A program made the position numbers and the translations under genes. DNA of 64,000 nucleotides from Wolbachia endosymbiont of Spodoptera picta (GTDB lineage Bacteria > Pseudomonadota > Alphaproteobacteria > Rickettsiales > Anaplasmataceae), in the NCBI RefSeq assembly GCF_018141665.1, contig NZ_CP067976.1, positions 682,001 to 746,000 of the forward strand. The letters are read 5' to 3'. Positions 20,851-30,680 of this stretch are shown here, one piece after another (position 1 is the stretch's first letter; each line of letters opens with the position of its first letter). The notes under the pieces were generated by a model. It saw only the letters and a list, made by a program, of their open reading frames with translations. It did not search any database and had not been told where the DNA came from.

Positions 20851-22028
20851 CTATATATCTTTAATATAAAAAAATAAATCATGAAATATATCACACACTG
20901 CATTCACATGAATATTCTCAACAACAAGTGGAGGAGTTATTCTTATTACCCTATTATTTAAAATTTTAGTCATCATTAAGCCTTTGTCAAGAGATTGTTT
21001 AACAATTTTATCAGCCAAAGGTACTCTAAGCTCTATCCCTATCAATAAACCCTCCCCACGAACTTCTGAAACGATCTTCGGAAATTCTTCAGTCAAAGGC
21101 AACAACTTTTCTTTTAGATATTTACTGACCTTCTTAACATGGTCAAAAAAGCCTTCCTTTAGCATTACATCGAGTACTGCATTACCAACAGTCATGGCAA
21201 GTGGATTACCTCCATAAGTTGACCCATGAGTTCCTGGAGTGATTGCTTCTGCTATATAATCTTTTACTAAACATGCAGCCAGAGAAAATCCATTACCCAT
21301 AGCCTTCGCACAAGTGAGCATATCAGGTTCAACTCCTATATTTTGATAGTAAAATAGAGAGCCAATCCGTCCATATCCGCATTGCACTTCATCAAAGCAT
21401 AAAATTATTCCTTGAGCTTTTGTTATCTCTCTTACTTTTTTAAGATACTCTACCTCCAATGGATGTACTCCGCCTTCCTTTGTATGGGCTCTAAAAATAT
21501 GGCAGCTGTTTCGCTATTGATTTTCTTTTCTAATGCTTCAATGTTATTTCTTGGAACTTTATCAAAACCAGAAAGGAGTGGAGCAAAACCTTCGCGTGAT
21601 TTTTCATTTCCCCCAGCTGAAATTGCAGCAATACTGCGGCCATGAAAACCTCCTTCAATTGTAATGATGTGACTGCGCTTTTCTTGTCCATTTAAGTAGA
21701 AATAGCGGCGAATAAATTTAATTGCAGCTTCTGTTGCTTCAAGTCCACTTGAGCAGAAAAAAACTTTATCGGCAAAGGTAAGTTCTGTTAAACGCTGAGC
21801 AAGCCTTTCCTGCTGAGGAATAGTAAAAATATTAGAGCAGTGCCATAATGAATCCAGTTGCTCCTTCAGTTTATCTGTAATGTATGGATGACAATGCCCT
21901 AGAGAGGTTGTAGAAATTCCTGCAGCAAAGTCTAAATATTTTTTACCATCCTTATCGAAGAGATATACTCCTTCTCCTCTAACTATAGAAGCTTCAGATC
22001 TATTATAAGCGTTAACAACATGATCCAT
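20851..22028 (-). pseudogene. argD: ArgD-family aminotransferase, frameshifted
   Basis: A class III PLP aminotransferase split in two frames. The 5' part (22028-21450) codes 192 residues through AAIFLEPIQ and then runs out of frame (RKAEYIHWR, stop). The 3' part resumes with the expected EGGVHPLEVEYLKKVREI and continues to a normal C-terminus, with the PLP lysine in CAKAMGNGFSLAA. One base has been lost near 21475-21482. Apart from this single lesion both halves are well preserved, so the inactivation looks recent (or is a base-calling error). A full-length family member lies at 60304-61473. Confidence 0.88.
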
Positions 22029-22148
22029 TTTAAATATTATCTATAGTGCATGAAAAAGCTTTCCCTTAATATTGCTTAAACTAAAAATTGAGCTAATATT
22101 ATACAGTTCAACATAAAACTCAGAAATTTAATATGTAAAAAAGTAAAA

Positions 22149-22568
22149 CTACACCAATTCACATTCAGCAAAAAAGAAAGCTATTTCTCTATGAGCGTTC
22201 TCTAGACTATCAGAACCATGCACTCTATTTTCACTAATATCATCAGCAAAATCACCCCTAATTGTACCTTTATCTGCCTGCTTTGGATCTGTAGCACCCA
22301 TGATTTGTCTGTATTTACTGACTGCATTTTCACCGATTAAAACTTGAACTATCACAGACCCAGAAGTCATAAATTCCACCAAATCTCCAAAAAAAGGCCT
22401 ATCCTTATGAATTTCATAAAACAGCTCTGCTTGTTTTTTTGTCAGCATCATCATTCTTTGTGCTATAATTTTTAGTCCAGATTTTTCAATGTAAGAATTT
22501 ATACTGCCTGTAATATTATTTTTTACTGCATCAGGTTTTAATATTGAAAGTGTTCTCTCAATTGCCAT
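22149..22568 (-). CDS. ndk: Nucleoside diphosphate kinase
   Basis: Balances NTP pools by phosphate transfer through a phospho-histidine. The 139-residue product has the N-terminal [12 protein letters not shown], the catalytic His117 in NRVHGSDS, and the conserved [18 protein letters not shown]. The length is normal. It is a single gene on the minus strand. Confidence 0.97.
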   Translation of the reverse strand: MAIERTLSILKPDAVKNNITGSINSYIEKSGLKIIAQRMMMLTKKQAELFYEIHKDRPFFGDLVEFMTSGSVIVQVLIGENAVSKYRQIMGATDPKQADKGTIRGDFADDISENRVHGSDSLENAHREIAFFFAECELV

Positions 22569-22682
22569 ATTATTTCCTTATATTAAGATCGTATATTTAT
22601 AGATTTATTTTATTATAAACTTTGATTTGATAAAAGCAATTTTTCACTTATAGTTAAGAATAAACCATCAAGGAGGTGTTTT

Positions 22683-23501
22683 ATGGGGTGTTGTAATAAA
22701 AAAAACAACAAACCAGTCGATCCTAATGTTAAACAATCAATTGAAACTACACTTACTGCTAAAGAATGGGTTAATCAATTCAAGTCATCAATTTTTTGTG
22801 GGACAAAAGGATTTTTAACTTTTAATTTGGCATTTTTGAGTTATTTAGAGTATAGCTTACACAATAATACAAAATTAAAAGAAGGCGCTGTTTTTGCAAT
22901 AAAAAGGAATACTATTCCATTTTTCGAAATGGCTATCATAGTGCCATTTGTTTGTCTTACATTACCATCTATGATAGGTGGGATGAACCTCATGCATTGT
23001 GCGCTTATATGTGCTATATTGATGATTGCCACGTGTTTTTTTGTGAGAACTACTTGTCAATTGCGTGAGAAATTAATGGAAAAGATCACTAACCATAGTA
23101 GAAAAGAAATAGATGAGCAATTTGAGGAAGACACTATAAAATTTCCTATTTTTAATAAAAACAGACAGCATATTGAGTATAATTCTCCTAATCAAGGACA
23201 AATAATGAATGAAAGTCCTCGCTCTCTCTTTGTTAAGGTTTTACTTTTTCCGCTTATGGTTCCTTTGAAGGCCCTACAAAGCTGCATAATGATATCTTTG
23301 GCTGCTGTTGAACTTCTTGAAGCAGTGCCAAGTTTTTGTGTTGATGTGGTTTTCGATAGAGGCTTTGCATCTACACAGAGTAACATGAAGAGATCTGCTC
23401 ATCTATTGTATGCCAGTGTAAGAAATTTAGTGCCTGTAACTAAACTTGATGAGTGTGTAGCTGATTTTATAGGCAAACCTGAAAAAAGGTGCTGTCAGTG
23501 A
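22683..23501 (+). CDS. Unknown membrane protein translationally coupled to hemH
   Basis: A 272-residue protein I do not recognise. It starts MGCCNKK and has hydrophobic segments at about residues 38-58, 78-100 and 102-122 and again around 182-210, separated by a charged stretch (about 125-165). A perfect AAGGAGG (22670-22676) sits six bases before the ATG, stronger than at most genes here. Its stop overlaps the GTG start of hemH (GTGA), so the two are likely co-expressed, though a link to haem synthesis is only suggested by position. Confidence 0.75.
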   Translation: MGCCNKKNNKPVDPNVKQSIETTLTAKEWVNQFKSSIFCGTKGFLTFNLAFLSYLEYSLHNNTKLKEGAVFAIKRNTIPFFEMAIIVPFVCLTLPSMIGGMNLMHCALICAILMIATCFFVRTTCQLREKLMEKITNHSRKEIDEQFEEDTIKFPIFNKNRQHIEYNSPNQGQIMNESPRSLFVKVLLFPLMVPLKALQSCIMISLAAVELLEAVPSFCVDVVFDRGFASTQSNMKRSAHLLYASVRNLVPVTKLDECVADFIGKPEKRCCQ

Positions 23502-24451
23502 AGAAGGCAGTAATCTTATTTAACCTAGGCGGACCTGATTCACTAAGTGCGGTCCGTCCTTTCTTATTTAATCTTTTTTACGATAAAAGAATAATAAATC
23601 TACCAAATCCTTTTCGCTTCCTTTTAGCAAAGTTTATCTCCAAAAGGCGAGAAAGTACTGCACAAGAAATATACGAGCACATTGGAGGTAAATCGCCAAT
23701 CTTGGAGAATACGAAAGCACAAGCTGATGCTTTAGAACTAAAATTAAATGAAAATGGAAACCATGTATATAAGATATTCATCTGCATGCGTTATTGGCAT
23801 CCATTTGCTGATGAAGTTGTTAAAAGCGTAAAGCAATTCGACCCTGACGAAATCATTCTGTTACCACTATATCCGCAATATTCAACCACCACAACTCTAT
23901 CATCCATCGAGAATTGGCAAAAAAATGCCAAACTGGAATGTAACACAAAAACAATTCACCATTATTATGACAATGAAGACTTTATTGAAGCTCATGTTAA
24001 TCTGACGTCTAAATATTATAAATTAGCTAGCAAAATCGGTAAGCCAAGAGTCCTATTCTCGTCCCATAGCTTACCTCTTAGTATCATTAAAAAAGGCGAC
24101 CCTTACGCTTCACAGATAGAAAAAACAGTAAAATTAATAGTAAAAAAATTGAATATTGAAGATCTTGACTGGGGAATATGTTATCAGAGTAAGGTTGGCC
24201 CTGTAAAATGGTTGGAGCCTAGCACTGAAAGTGAGCTATCACGCGCAAAAGACGATAATATACCTGTAGTTTTATCACCTATATCTTTTGTTTCTGAGCA
24301 TTCTGAAACACTGGTTGAACTTGATATAGAGTATAAAGCAATTATCAAAGACGGATATTACTTTCGCGTACCAACTCTCAGTACTGATCTCTTATTTATC
24401 AAGTGCTTGGCCGATTTATGTTTAGATCACTCTCAAAGTACTGATTTATAG
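23498..24451 (+). CDS. hemH: Ferrochelatase
   Basis: Inserts ferrous iron into protoporphyrin IX, the last step of haem synthesis. The 317-residue product starts [27 protein letters not shown], typical of the family, and carries the catalytic-His motif [17 protein letters not shown] and the [15 protein letters not shown] stretch. The start is GTG 23498, which overlaps the preceding gene's stop; an upstream GTG at 23489 is less likely. Haem supply matters for the bc1 complex encoded in the same window. Confidence 0.95.
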   Translation: MKKAVILFNLGGPDSLSAVRPFLFNLFYDKRIINLPNPFRFLLAKFISKRRESTAQEIYEHIGGKSPILENTKAQADALELKLNENGNHVYKIFICMRYWHPFADEVVKSVKQFDPDEIILLPLYPQYSTTTTLSSIENWQKNAKLECNTKTIHHYYDNEDFIEAHVNLTSKYYKLASKIGKPRVLFSSHSLPLSIIKKGDPYASQIEKTVKLIVKKLNIEDLDWGICYQSKVGPVKWLEPSTESELSRAKDDNIPVVLSPISFVSEHSETLVELDIEYKAIIKDGYYFRVPTLSTDLLFIKCLADLCLDHSQSTDL

Positions 24452-24512
24452 CACTTTTCTTTTTAGATTTTTATAGTATAATATTAAAAAGTTATTATTT
24501 TATTATCTACTT

Positions 24513-25313
24513 ATGCCAAAAGGTAAGCCAAATACATTTATAGAAAGTATACATGATGCTCACAATCATGATATTAGAAAGATGTATTGTATTGCAGTAG
24601 GTTTAACAGGCATATTGTGTAAAATTTCATTGCAATTCTGTTGCGAGTTTATTGATAACAACAGATCCAATATTTGTACTATATTAGATATTTCTAAGTT
24701 CATAAAACTACCAACATCAATAATATTTGCTCTTCACTTTGGTCTCAATTTAGCTGGATATAAATCTAAAAAACTTCAGAATGGTAAAGGGGGAAATGAA
24801 CCTGAAAAACCAATACAGGTTGTGGGTAGCTTAGCCTTCTTGGCAAACTGTGTAATAGGAATATTGATGCAGACAAAAATCATTCATTTCTTAGCTAGAA
24901 ACAACAAGGATGTAATAAGTTATATTAGCTTAACATCAGCAGTTCTATTTCTATTTTCAGAATGCATAAACTGTTATTATACATGGAAGAAGTATCTAGA
25001 TAATAAGGATTCTGAAAAGTCTGCTAAATATGGCAAAGAAGTTATTTTTAGCACATTCGCTTTGTCATTGGGCTTGTTAAGCTTCATATTAAAAAGAATG
25101 GAACTTCCAACCATACCAATAGACTTGGGTGGTGGCATAATCTATAATTTCAACTTAACTGTTACGGTTAGTTTGCTACTAAGCATAGCATATCTAGTAT
25201 CAAACATCGATAAGTTTGTCAATCAACCTAATAATGGTACTGATCCTTCTACTGGACTTGATGACGCTCACCATATTCAGCATAATAGCAGCATTGTAGA
25301 AATTAATTATTAG
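24513..25313 (+). CDS. Unknown polytopic membrane protein
   Basis: A 266-residue protein with about six hydrophobic segments (for example KMYCIAVGLTGILCKISLQF, SLAFLANCVIGILM, SYISLTSAVLFLFSECINC, STFALSLGLLSFIL, LTVTVSLLLSIAYLV) joined by short loops. No family was recognised. The C-terminus is hydrophilic and His/Asp-rich. It converges with gshA, with a four-base overlap of the stop codons. Probably a Wolbachia-restricted membrane protein. Confidence 0.7.
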   Translation: MPKGKPNTFIESIHDAHNHDIRKMYCIAVGLTGILCKISLQFCCEFIDNNRSNICTILDISKFIKLPTSIIFALHFGLNLAGYKSKKLQNGKGGNEPEKPIQVVGSLAFLANCVIGILMQTKIIHFLARNNKDVISYISLTSAVLFLFSECINCYYTWKKYLDNKDSEKSAKYGKEVIFSTFALSLGLLSFILKRMELPTIPIDLGGGIIYNFNLTVTVSLLLSIAYLVSNIDKFVNQPNNGTDPSTGLDDAHHIQHNSSIVEINY

Positions 25314-26464
25314 AGATGAAAAGACTTAATTTCTACTGCCAATGCTAGCACTGCTAATTTGCTAACAATATTCCAAAGTGGCAAAGTTTTATTTTCTTGG
25401 CTGATGTCATAAAATTCACAGTCAGTGGAATTCAAGCTAGAATATACATCTTTCCTGCTATTACATCGGTATAAGTAACATGTTGGAGTATCTCCTATAT
25501 AGTATATTAGCGGTTCTGCAGAACTACTTTTAAATATGTCAATAGTTGGTACACCTTCTTGTATAATAACACTATTGATTGCTATTCCTTCTTTTATCTT
25601 TTTCATTTTATGACGCTTTTTTTTATTGAGATTTAATATTTCCTTTCCACTTGTTGCTGTTATAATGCCCATTCCATATGTGCCATTGCTTGCTTTGATA
25701 AAAACGTAAGGTTGTGTTTTTATTTCATATTCCTCATATTTTTTTTGCACTAGAGATAATATTTGGTCAACTTTAGTCGCTACTGCTCCTAGTGATGAAT
25801 CATCATTAAAGTCAACTCCATTACAGCTTTCTGTAAGCACAGAAATAAGCCATGGGTCCATTTTAAATTCGCCACAAAATTCGGACACTAATTTTTGATA
25901 GATTTCAAAATATTGAAATTTCTGCCTACTGTGCCAGCCATATAATGGACTTGGCACTATCTCTTGTTTTACGTTTTCTAGCGTGTCTGGAATGTGGCTC
26001 GTCATATCACGGTTCAGTATAATAACATCAGGCACAAATCCTGAAGTTGTCTTCAGCAAAGAGTTTTCTTTCACAACAGTTTCATACTGTTCTATTAAAT
26101 TGTACGTTTCATTATGAAAGAGGCCAATTCTAGTTTCAAAACCTGCGAGTTGCAGTACCTTTTCTATGGCAAATACATTTTCTATATACATTTTATTTCG
26201 TGTGTAATTCTCCGGTATTATAAGGGCCTTTTTATATTGTTTTGTTTCGAAGTAGCTTTTTATCAATTTTGCTGCTATCGCTTTTGATACTTCACTTAGG
26301 TTATTAAACCCTGCAGGAAATAAATTGGCGTCTACTGGAGCAATTTTGTAGCCTGAATTCCTAAGATCTATGGAGCTATAAAATGGTAATGTAAAACCAT
26401 TAAATTTTGTTTTGAACCAATTATTTATATCTTTTTCCAGATTTGGATGAATTATGTTTTGCAT
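25310..26464 (-). CDS. gshA: Glutamate-cysteine ligase, proteobacterial GshA type
   Basis: The first enzyme of glutathione synthesis. The 384-residue product resembles the small GshA family named from Acidithiobacillus (Pfam GshA) rather than the E. coli or plant-type enzymes. Supporting stretches are TLPFYSSIDLRNSGYKIAPVDANLFPAGFNNL near the N-terminus, the ATP-grasp-like KASNGTYGMGIITATSG and VIIQEGVPTIDIFKSSSAEPLIYYIG. The family call is from memory of these motifs. It converges with the membrane protein at 24513-25313. Confidence 0.82.
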   Translation of the reverse strand: MQNIIHPNLEKDINNWFKTKFNGFTLPFYSSIDLRNSGYKIAPVDANLFPAGFNNLSEVSKAIAAKLIKSYFETKQYKKALIIPENYTRNKMYIENVFAIEKVLQLAGFETRIGLFHNETYNLIEQYETVVKENSLLKTTSGFVPDVIILNRDMTSHIPDTLENVKQEIVPSPLYGWHSRQKFQYFEIYQKLVSEFCGEFKMDPWLISVLTESCNGVDFNDDSSLGAVATKVDQILSLVQKKYEEYEIKTQPYVFIKASNGTYGMGIITATSGKEILNLNKKKRHKMKKIKEGIAINSVIIQEGVPTIDIFKSSSAEPLIYYIGDTPTCYLYRCNSRKDVYSSLNSTDCEFYDISQENKTLPLWNIVSKLAVLALAVEIKSFHL

Positions 26465-26546
26465 CTACACTTTAAATGTTATAAGAAAAGTACTATATTA
26501 TAAGTTATAATCTTAATATAATATAACTAATTAAAATAACAAAAAA

Positions 26547-27101
26547 ATGATTCATCATGACAGCAGTAAAATGTATGGTACTACTATACTGTCAATTAGA
26601 AGAGACAAAAATGTAGTAGTAATAGGTGATGGGCAAGTCTCGCTAGGCCATACCGTTATAAAATCTGGAGCAAAAAAAGTTAGGCGTCTTTCTGGTGATT
26701 CCGTAATTGCCGGTTTTGCTGGAGCAACAGCTGATGCATTTACTCTCTTCGAAAGGCTAGAATCTAAACTTGATAAGCACCCAGGACAGTTAATGAGGGC
26801 ATGTGTTGAACTTGCAAAAGACTGGAGAATGGATAAATATCTAAGAAAATTAGAAGCTATGATGATCGTGGCAGACAAGTCTATTTCATTGGTCATTACA
26901 GGAACGGGTGATGTTCTTGAACCTGAAGATGGCATTGCAGCCATTGGCTCTGGAGGAAATTTTGCTTTATCTGCAGCAAAAGCTTTGATTGACGTTGAAG
27001 GAATATCAATAGAGGAGATTGCAAAAAAGGCTATGAAGATAGCTGCCGATATATGTGTTTATACAAACCATAATCTAATTATCGAAAAAATAGAGGAGTA
27101 A
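26547..27101 (+). CDS. hslV: ATP-dependent protease subunit HslV
   Basis: The proteolytic ring of the HslVU (ClpQY) protease. The 184-residue product contains [23 protein letters not shown]; the nucleophile is Thr12, exposed after removal of an 11-residue propeptide ending MYG (a second ATG at 26571 would leave a three-residue one). The GAxxA-type core ([19 protein letters not shown]) and [15 protein letters not shown] are typical. hslU starts one base after the stop, so the two form an operon. Confidence 0.96.
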   Translation: MIHHDSSKMYGTTILSIRRDKNVVVIGDGQVSLGHTVIKSGAKKVRRLSGDSVIAGFAGATADAFTLFERLESKLDKHPGQLMRACVELAKDWRMDKYLRKLEAMMIVADKSISLVITGTGDVLEPEDGIAAIGSGGNFALSAAKALIDVEGISIEEIAKKAMKIAADICVYTNHNLIIEKIEE

Positions 27102-27102
27102 T

Positions 27103-28569
27103 ATGTCAAGAACTTTGTGTGCTAATTTTTCTAGTCAATCTGTAGTAGGTCAATCTGTAGTAGGTCAATTTGATAATAATGATGACTGTAATGAGAAAAA
27201 TAGCCTCTATGAAAATGAAGGTACAGGAAGTAGTAGCATTCAAAGCTCACAAGCTTTATTAGATGATCTACCACCACAGAAGATAGTTAAAGAATTAGAC
27301 AGATTTATAATCGGGCAGAATGATGCAAAGCGCGCTGTTGCTATTGCACTCAGAAATCGTTGGCGTCGAAATAAAGTCCCACTTCCACTACGTGAAGAGA
27401 TTATACCTAAGAATATACTCATGATAGGCCATACGGGAGTTGGTAAAACTGAAATAGCTCGCCGTTTAGCAAAGCTTGCTGGTGCACCTTTTATAAAAGT
27501 TGAAGCAACGAAATTTACTGAAATAGGATATGTTGGACGTGATGTTGACTCGATAATACGTGATTTAGTTGACGCAGCAATAGTTTTAGTTAAGGAAAAA
27601 GCACGTAAAGCCTTAACTGAAAAAGCTTTAGGTTTGGCTGAAAAGATAATAGTCAACTCCATGGTTGGTGAAGATGCAACCGAGGAAAGCAAAAAAGTTT
27701 TCAGAGAAAAACTGAGAAATAAGGAATTTGAAGATGGAGAAGTTTCTATTAACGTCAGGGAGAGCAAGGGTATGTTACCCACTTTTGATATACCTGGCAT
27801 GCCAGGTGGGCAAATTGGTGTGATGAACGTAACAGAAATCGTGGGCAAGATGTTTAATGGGAGCAAAAAAACAAAAACTATTACAGTTAAAGTGAAAGAA
27901 GCACGTGAAATATTGATTAATGAAGAAAGCGAAAGGTTAATGGATGAAGACAAGATAGTCAAAGAAGCGATTGATCTTGTTAGCAATGAAGGTATAGTGT
28001 TTTTAGATGAAATAGATAAAATTGCAGCACGTACAGAAATAAAAGGTGAAGTCAATAGAGAAGGAGTGCAGCGCGATCTGTTACCATTACTTGAGGGAAC
28101 AACTGTTTCAACTAAGTATGGCCCCGTAAAAACAGACTATATATTATTTATTGCATCTGGTGCTTTTCATTTATCTAAGCCATCTGATCTTTTACCAGAA
28201 TTACAGGGTAGATTGCCAATTAGAGTGGAACTTAAGGCGCTTACTCAAGAGGATCTAATAAAAATATTAAAGGAACCAGAATCTAGTTTGTTAAAACAGT
28301 ATATAGCGTTAATGAAAACGGAAAATGTAACACTTGAGTTTACTGATGATGGTATAGAGACTATAGCTGAAATAGCATTTACAGTTAATAGAGAAGTGGA
28401 AAATATAGGTGCAAGAAGACTTCATACTGTCATGGAGAAGCTTTTGGATGAAATAAGTTTTATCGCTTCTGAAAAAAATAATGAAAAATTTGTTATAGAT
28501 AGCAAATATGTAAGAGATAAACTAGAGTCAATTTCAAAGCAGCTTGATTTATCTAAATTTATACTTTAG
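27103..28569 (+). CDS. hslU: ATPase subunit HslU, with N-terminal extension
   Basis: The AAA+ unfoldase ring of HslVU. Walker A is GHTGVGKT, Walker B is [10 protein letters not shown], the pore-loop region is [16 protein letters not shown] and the C-terminus (DLSKFIL) fits the HslV-docking tail. The normal start region ([16 protein letters not shown]) only appears at about residue 57; the 56-residue extension before it is Ser/Asn-rich and contains an exact 15-bp tandem duplication (27136-27165, SVVGQ twice). At 488 aa it is longer than the E. coli protein (443). A downstream start would remove the oddity, but no good ATG precedes the core. Confidence 0.95.
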   Translation: MSRTLCANFSSQSVVGQSVVGQFDNNDDCNEKNSLYENEGTGSSSIQSSQALLDDLPPQKIVKELDRFIIGQNDAKRAVAIALRNRWRRNKVPLPLREEIIPKNILMIGHTGVGKTEIARRLAKLAGAPFIKVEATKFTEIGYVGRDVDSIIRDLVDAAIVLVKEKARKALTEKALGLAEKIIVNSMVGEDATEESKKVFREKLRNKEFEDGEVSINVRESKGMLPTFDIPGMPGGQIGVMNVTEIVGKMFNGSKKTKTITVKVKEAREILINEESERLMDEDKIVKEAIDLVSNEGIVFLDEIDKIAARTEIKGEVNREGVQRDLLPLLEGTTVSTKYGPVKTDYILFIASGAFHLSKPSDLLPELQGRLPIRVELKALTQEDLIKILKEPESSLLKQYIALMKTENVTLEFTDDGIETIAEIAFTVNREVENIGARRLHTVMEKLLDEISFIASEKNNEKFVIDSKYVRDKLESISKQLDLSKFIL

Positions 28570-28639
28570 AGGAAGCTTACTTTAAGTAATATAGAGCATT
28601 CAAGAGGTTTTATTTTTTCTTACTTCGTAATTCTTTAAG

Positions 28640-29512
28640 CTATTTTGCAATAGTAGAATTCAAGCTTAAATCAATTATTGCAATATCACAATCTATGCCT
28701 TTTGTTAACACATCAGTTAAAAGATCAGGTGGAGAAAGAACTGTTCTTTTATTACCAGCTCTCATTCCCACAACTCCAAGTTCTATAGCAAGTGGTATTT
28801 TTTTGTCACCAACCTTAAACTTCACTATTTGATCTTTGATTATATACTCACCATTATGTCTCTTTATGCTATATTGAACTGATATCTCATCGCCACATTT
28901 TACTCGTTTTCCAGTTTTGTTAATTAAGTCATTAAAAATCATCAGGTTATTTACTGAATCGGGATATTTATCTTTTACTTCAATCAGTTTGATGTAATAA
29001 GAGTTAAAACTCATTTTGTTGTCATCAGCAGCAATAGTAACTACACGCTCTCCGCCTTCTTTCATACCTATTACCCCTAAACTCACTTCTTTTAAGTAAT
29101 CCTGACCTATTTTCAAATTGACATCAGTCGGAAGTAGCGTTGCTAGGTTGTTGGAGACTTTGTACATTTGTAGCAGAACTTCTTGGCCACAGAAAACTTT
29201 ACTGCCACTGCCTTCAGTAATTTCATAAAAGTTTATCATCTCTTCTTCTTTTTGCTGTGTTATTTCTTCTAAATATTCTGCTAACCCATGCTTTTCAATA
29301 TAACGATCAAGAGCTGATTCAAGTATCGGCCTGACCAAATAACTTGCTATCATCTGTGTCAAACCACCATGTGTAGCATTTATTTCGTAAAGCTTTTCCC
29401 TTTTCTCTGGTTTATCTTTGTTTATATAAACAATCGTAATTATAAAAGCAGAAGCTAAAGCGAGAATCATTACTACAGAGATAAACATTTGTAATATAAT
29501 TTTTCTAACCAT
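28640..29512 (-). CDS. Membrane-anchored protein with two FKBP-like domains
   Basis: A 290-residue protein with one N-terminal membrane segment (residues 5-28) and a long exported part. Two regions match the FKBP peptidyl-prolyl isomerase pattern: about 105-190 (GSGSKVFCGQEVLLQMYKVS then LGVIGMKEGGERVVTI) and about 205-280 (GKRVKCGDEISVQYSIKRHNG then LGVVGMRAGNKRTVLSPP). Several aromatic active-site positions of FKBP12-type enzymes are not obvious, so catalysis is uncertain. It may be a periplasmic chaperone. Its start overlaps ispA by eight bases. Confidence 0.72.
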   Translation of the reverse strand: MVRKIILQMFISVVMILALASAFIITIVYINKDKPEKREKLYEINATHGGLTQMIASYLVRPILESALDRYIEKHGLAEYLEEITQQKEEEMINFYEITEGSGSKVFCGQEVLLQMYKVSNNLATLLPTDVNLKIGQDYLKEVSLGVIGMKEGGERVVTIAADDNKMSFNSYYIKLIEVKDKYPDSVNNLMIFNDLINKTGKRVKCGDEISVQYSIKRHNGEYIIKDQIVKFKVGDKKIPLAIELGVVGMRAGNKRTVLSPPDLLTDVLTKGIDCDIAIIDLSLNSTIAK

Positions 29513-30287
29513 CTTTTTTTACTTGATTCAATAAATCACATAAGTCATTAGTATTCCCTGAAAGCGTACTTAAATTATCTGAGGCCTGTTTAAAGAGACT
29601 ATCTATATAATTTTCCATTTCATTTTTGCCAAGCACGGACATTAAATTGTTTGTTTTATCTTGCTCATAATCTTCGATATCATCCTTGGATTGAAAAATA
29701 AGCCCTAGATTTATTCCATAGTTATATAATGCTTCCCGCTCCTTGTCTGTAGCGCCTCCTATTATAGCCCCTATTTCACATGAAGCTGCAAATAGTTTTG
29801 CAGTTTTCATCAAATGAATTTCTTTTATTTTGTCAAAATCTGCACCTATATCTAAAATCTGCCCTCCCACCATTCCCTTCATTCCTATTGCTTGAGAGAG
29901 CACTTTTATGATCTCACAATTTAACAAAGATAATACCTCAAAAGCCAGGGTAAGTAATGCATCTCCGGCCAGTACTGCTGTTGCTTCACCAAATTTTTTG
30001 TGGCAGCTTGGCTGGCCTCTGCGGGTGTCACTGTTATCCATACATGGCAGATCATCGTGAATTAGAGAGTAAGCATGAATAAATTCAATTGCTGCTGCTG
30101 CTGTTATTGCTTTTTCAACCTTTATGTTGAATATCGACGAAGATGCTATAACTAAAAAAGAACGTATATGTTTTGCAGGAGCAAGAAGCACATAACGCAT
30201 AGCTGATATAAGTCTATTCTCGCTATTTTCAGGTAAGAGCTTATTCACTTCTACAACAAGCAAATTTTTTGTTGTTTCGTCTAGCAT
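29505..30287 (-). CDS. ispA: Polyprenyl synthetase (farnesyl diphosphate synthase type)
   Basis: Condenses IPP with allylic diphosphates. The 260-residue product has the first aspartate-rich motif HDDLPCMDNSDTRRG and a second one, KDDIEDYEQDKTN. The residues before the first motif (IHAYSLIH) suggest a C15 product, as in IspA. It is slightly shorter than E. coli IspA (299). It is transcribed with the FKBP-like gene and likely feeds undecaprenyl phosphate and ubiquinone side-chain synthesis. Confidence 0.9.
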   Translation of the reverse strand: MLDETTKNLLVVEVNKLLPENSENRLISAMRYVLLAPAKHIRSFLVIASSSIFNIKVEKAITAAAAIEFIHAYSLIHDDLPCMDNSDTRRGQPSCHKKFGEATAVLAGDALLTLAFEVLSLLNCEIIKVLSQAIGMKGMVGGQILDIGADFDKIKEIHLMKTAKLFAASCEIGAIIGGATDKEREALYNYGINLGLIFQSKDDIEDYEQDKTNNLMSVLGKNEMENYIDSLFKQASDNLSTLSGNTNDLCDLLNQVKKDG

Positions 30288-30413
30288 TTTTAAATTTATT
30301 AACTATCGAGTGCTAAGAGATAAGAAGTTTTTAATAGTTTATATAATCATAAAAGCTATTGCAAACATCAAAATTTCTTATAACATCAGAGAATAGGTTA
30401 TTTTTAGTAAGAA

Positions 30414-30674
30414 ATGAGCGAATTAGCAAAAAGCACTAGGGAAGATATAGAAGAAAAAGTAAAGAAGATTATACTAGAGCACATCAGTAAGGATGTAGAG
30501 GGATTTGGTAGTTCTTCAAAGCTTTCAGACCATGGCACAGATAGTTTAGATGCAGTTGAAATAATTATGGCAGCTGAAGAAGAGTTTGGTATAGAGATTC
30601 CTGATGAAGATGCGCAAAAAATGGAAACTATGGAACAGATAGTTGAATATATAGTAAACAAAGCAAACAATTGA
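30414..30674 (+). CDS. acpP: Acyl carrier protein
   Basis: Carries growing acyl chains on 4'-phosphopantetheine. The 86-residue acidic protein has the attachment Ser44 in GTDSLDAVEIIMAAEEEFGIEIPDEDA and a standard four-helix length, with about eight extra N-terminal residues. It is followed six bases later by fabF, the usual acpP-fabF operon. Confidence 0.96.
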   Translation: MSELAKSTREDIEEKVKKIILEHISKDVEGFGSSSKLSDHGTDSLDAVEIIMAAEEEFGIEIPDEDAQKMETMEQIVEYIVNKANN

Positions 30675-30680
30675 TGTTGA

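Noticed and set aside
22683..22700. MGCC N-terminus as a eukaryotic-style myristoylation/palmitoylation signal
   Set aside because: The position-6 Ser/Thr/Ala expected for N-myristoylation is Lys here, and the protein has several membrane segments that already anchor it.
27240..28055. Long (271-codon) minus-strand frame inside hslU
   Set aside because: It is antisense to a strongly conserved AAA+ gene and its Ser/Ile/Leu-rich composition is typical of shadow frames.
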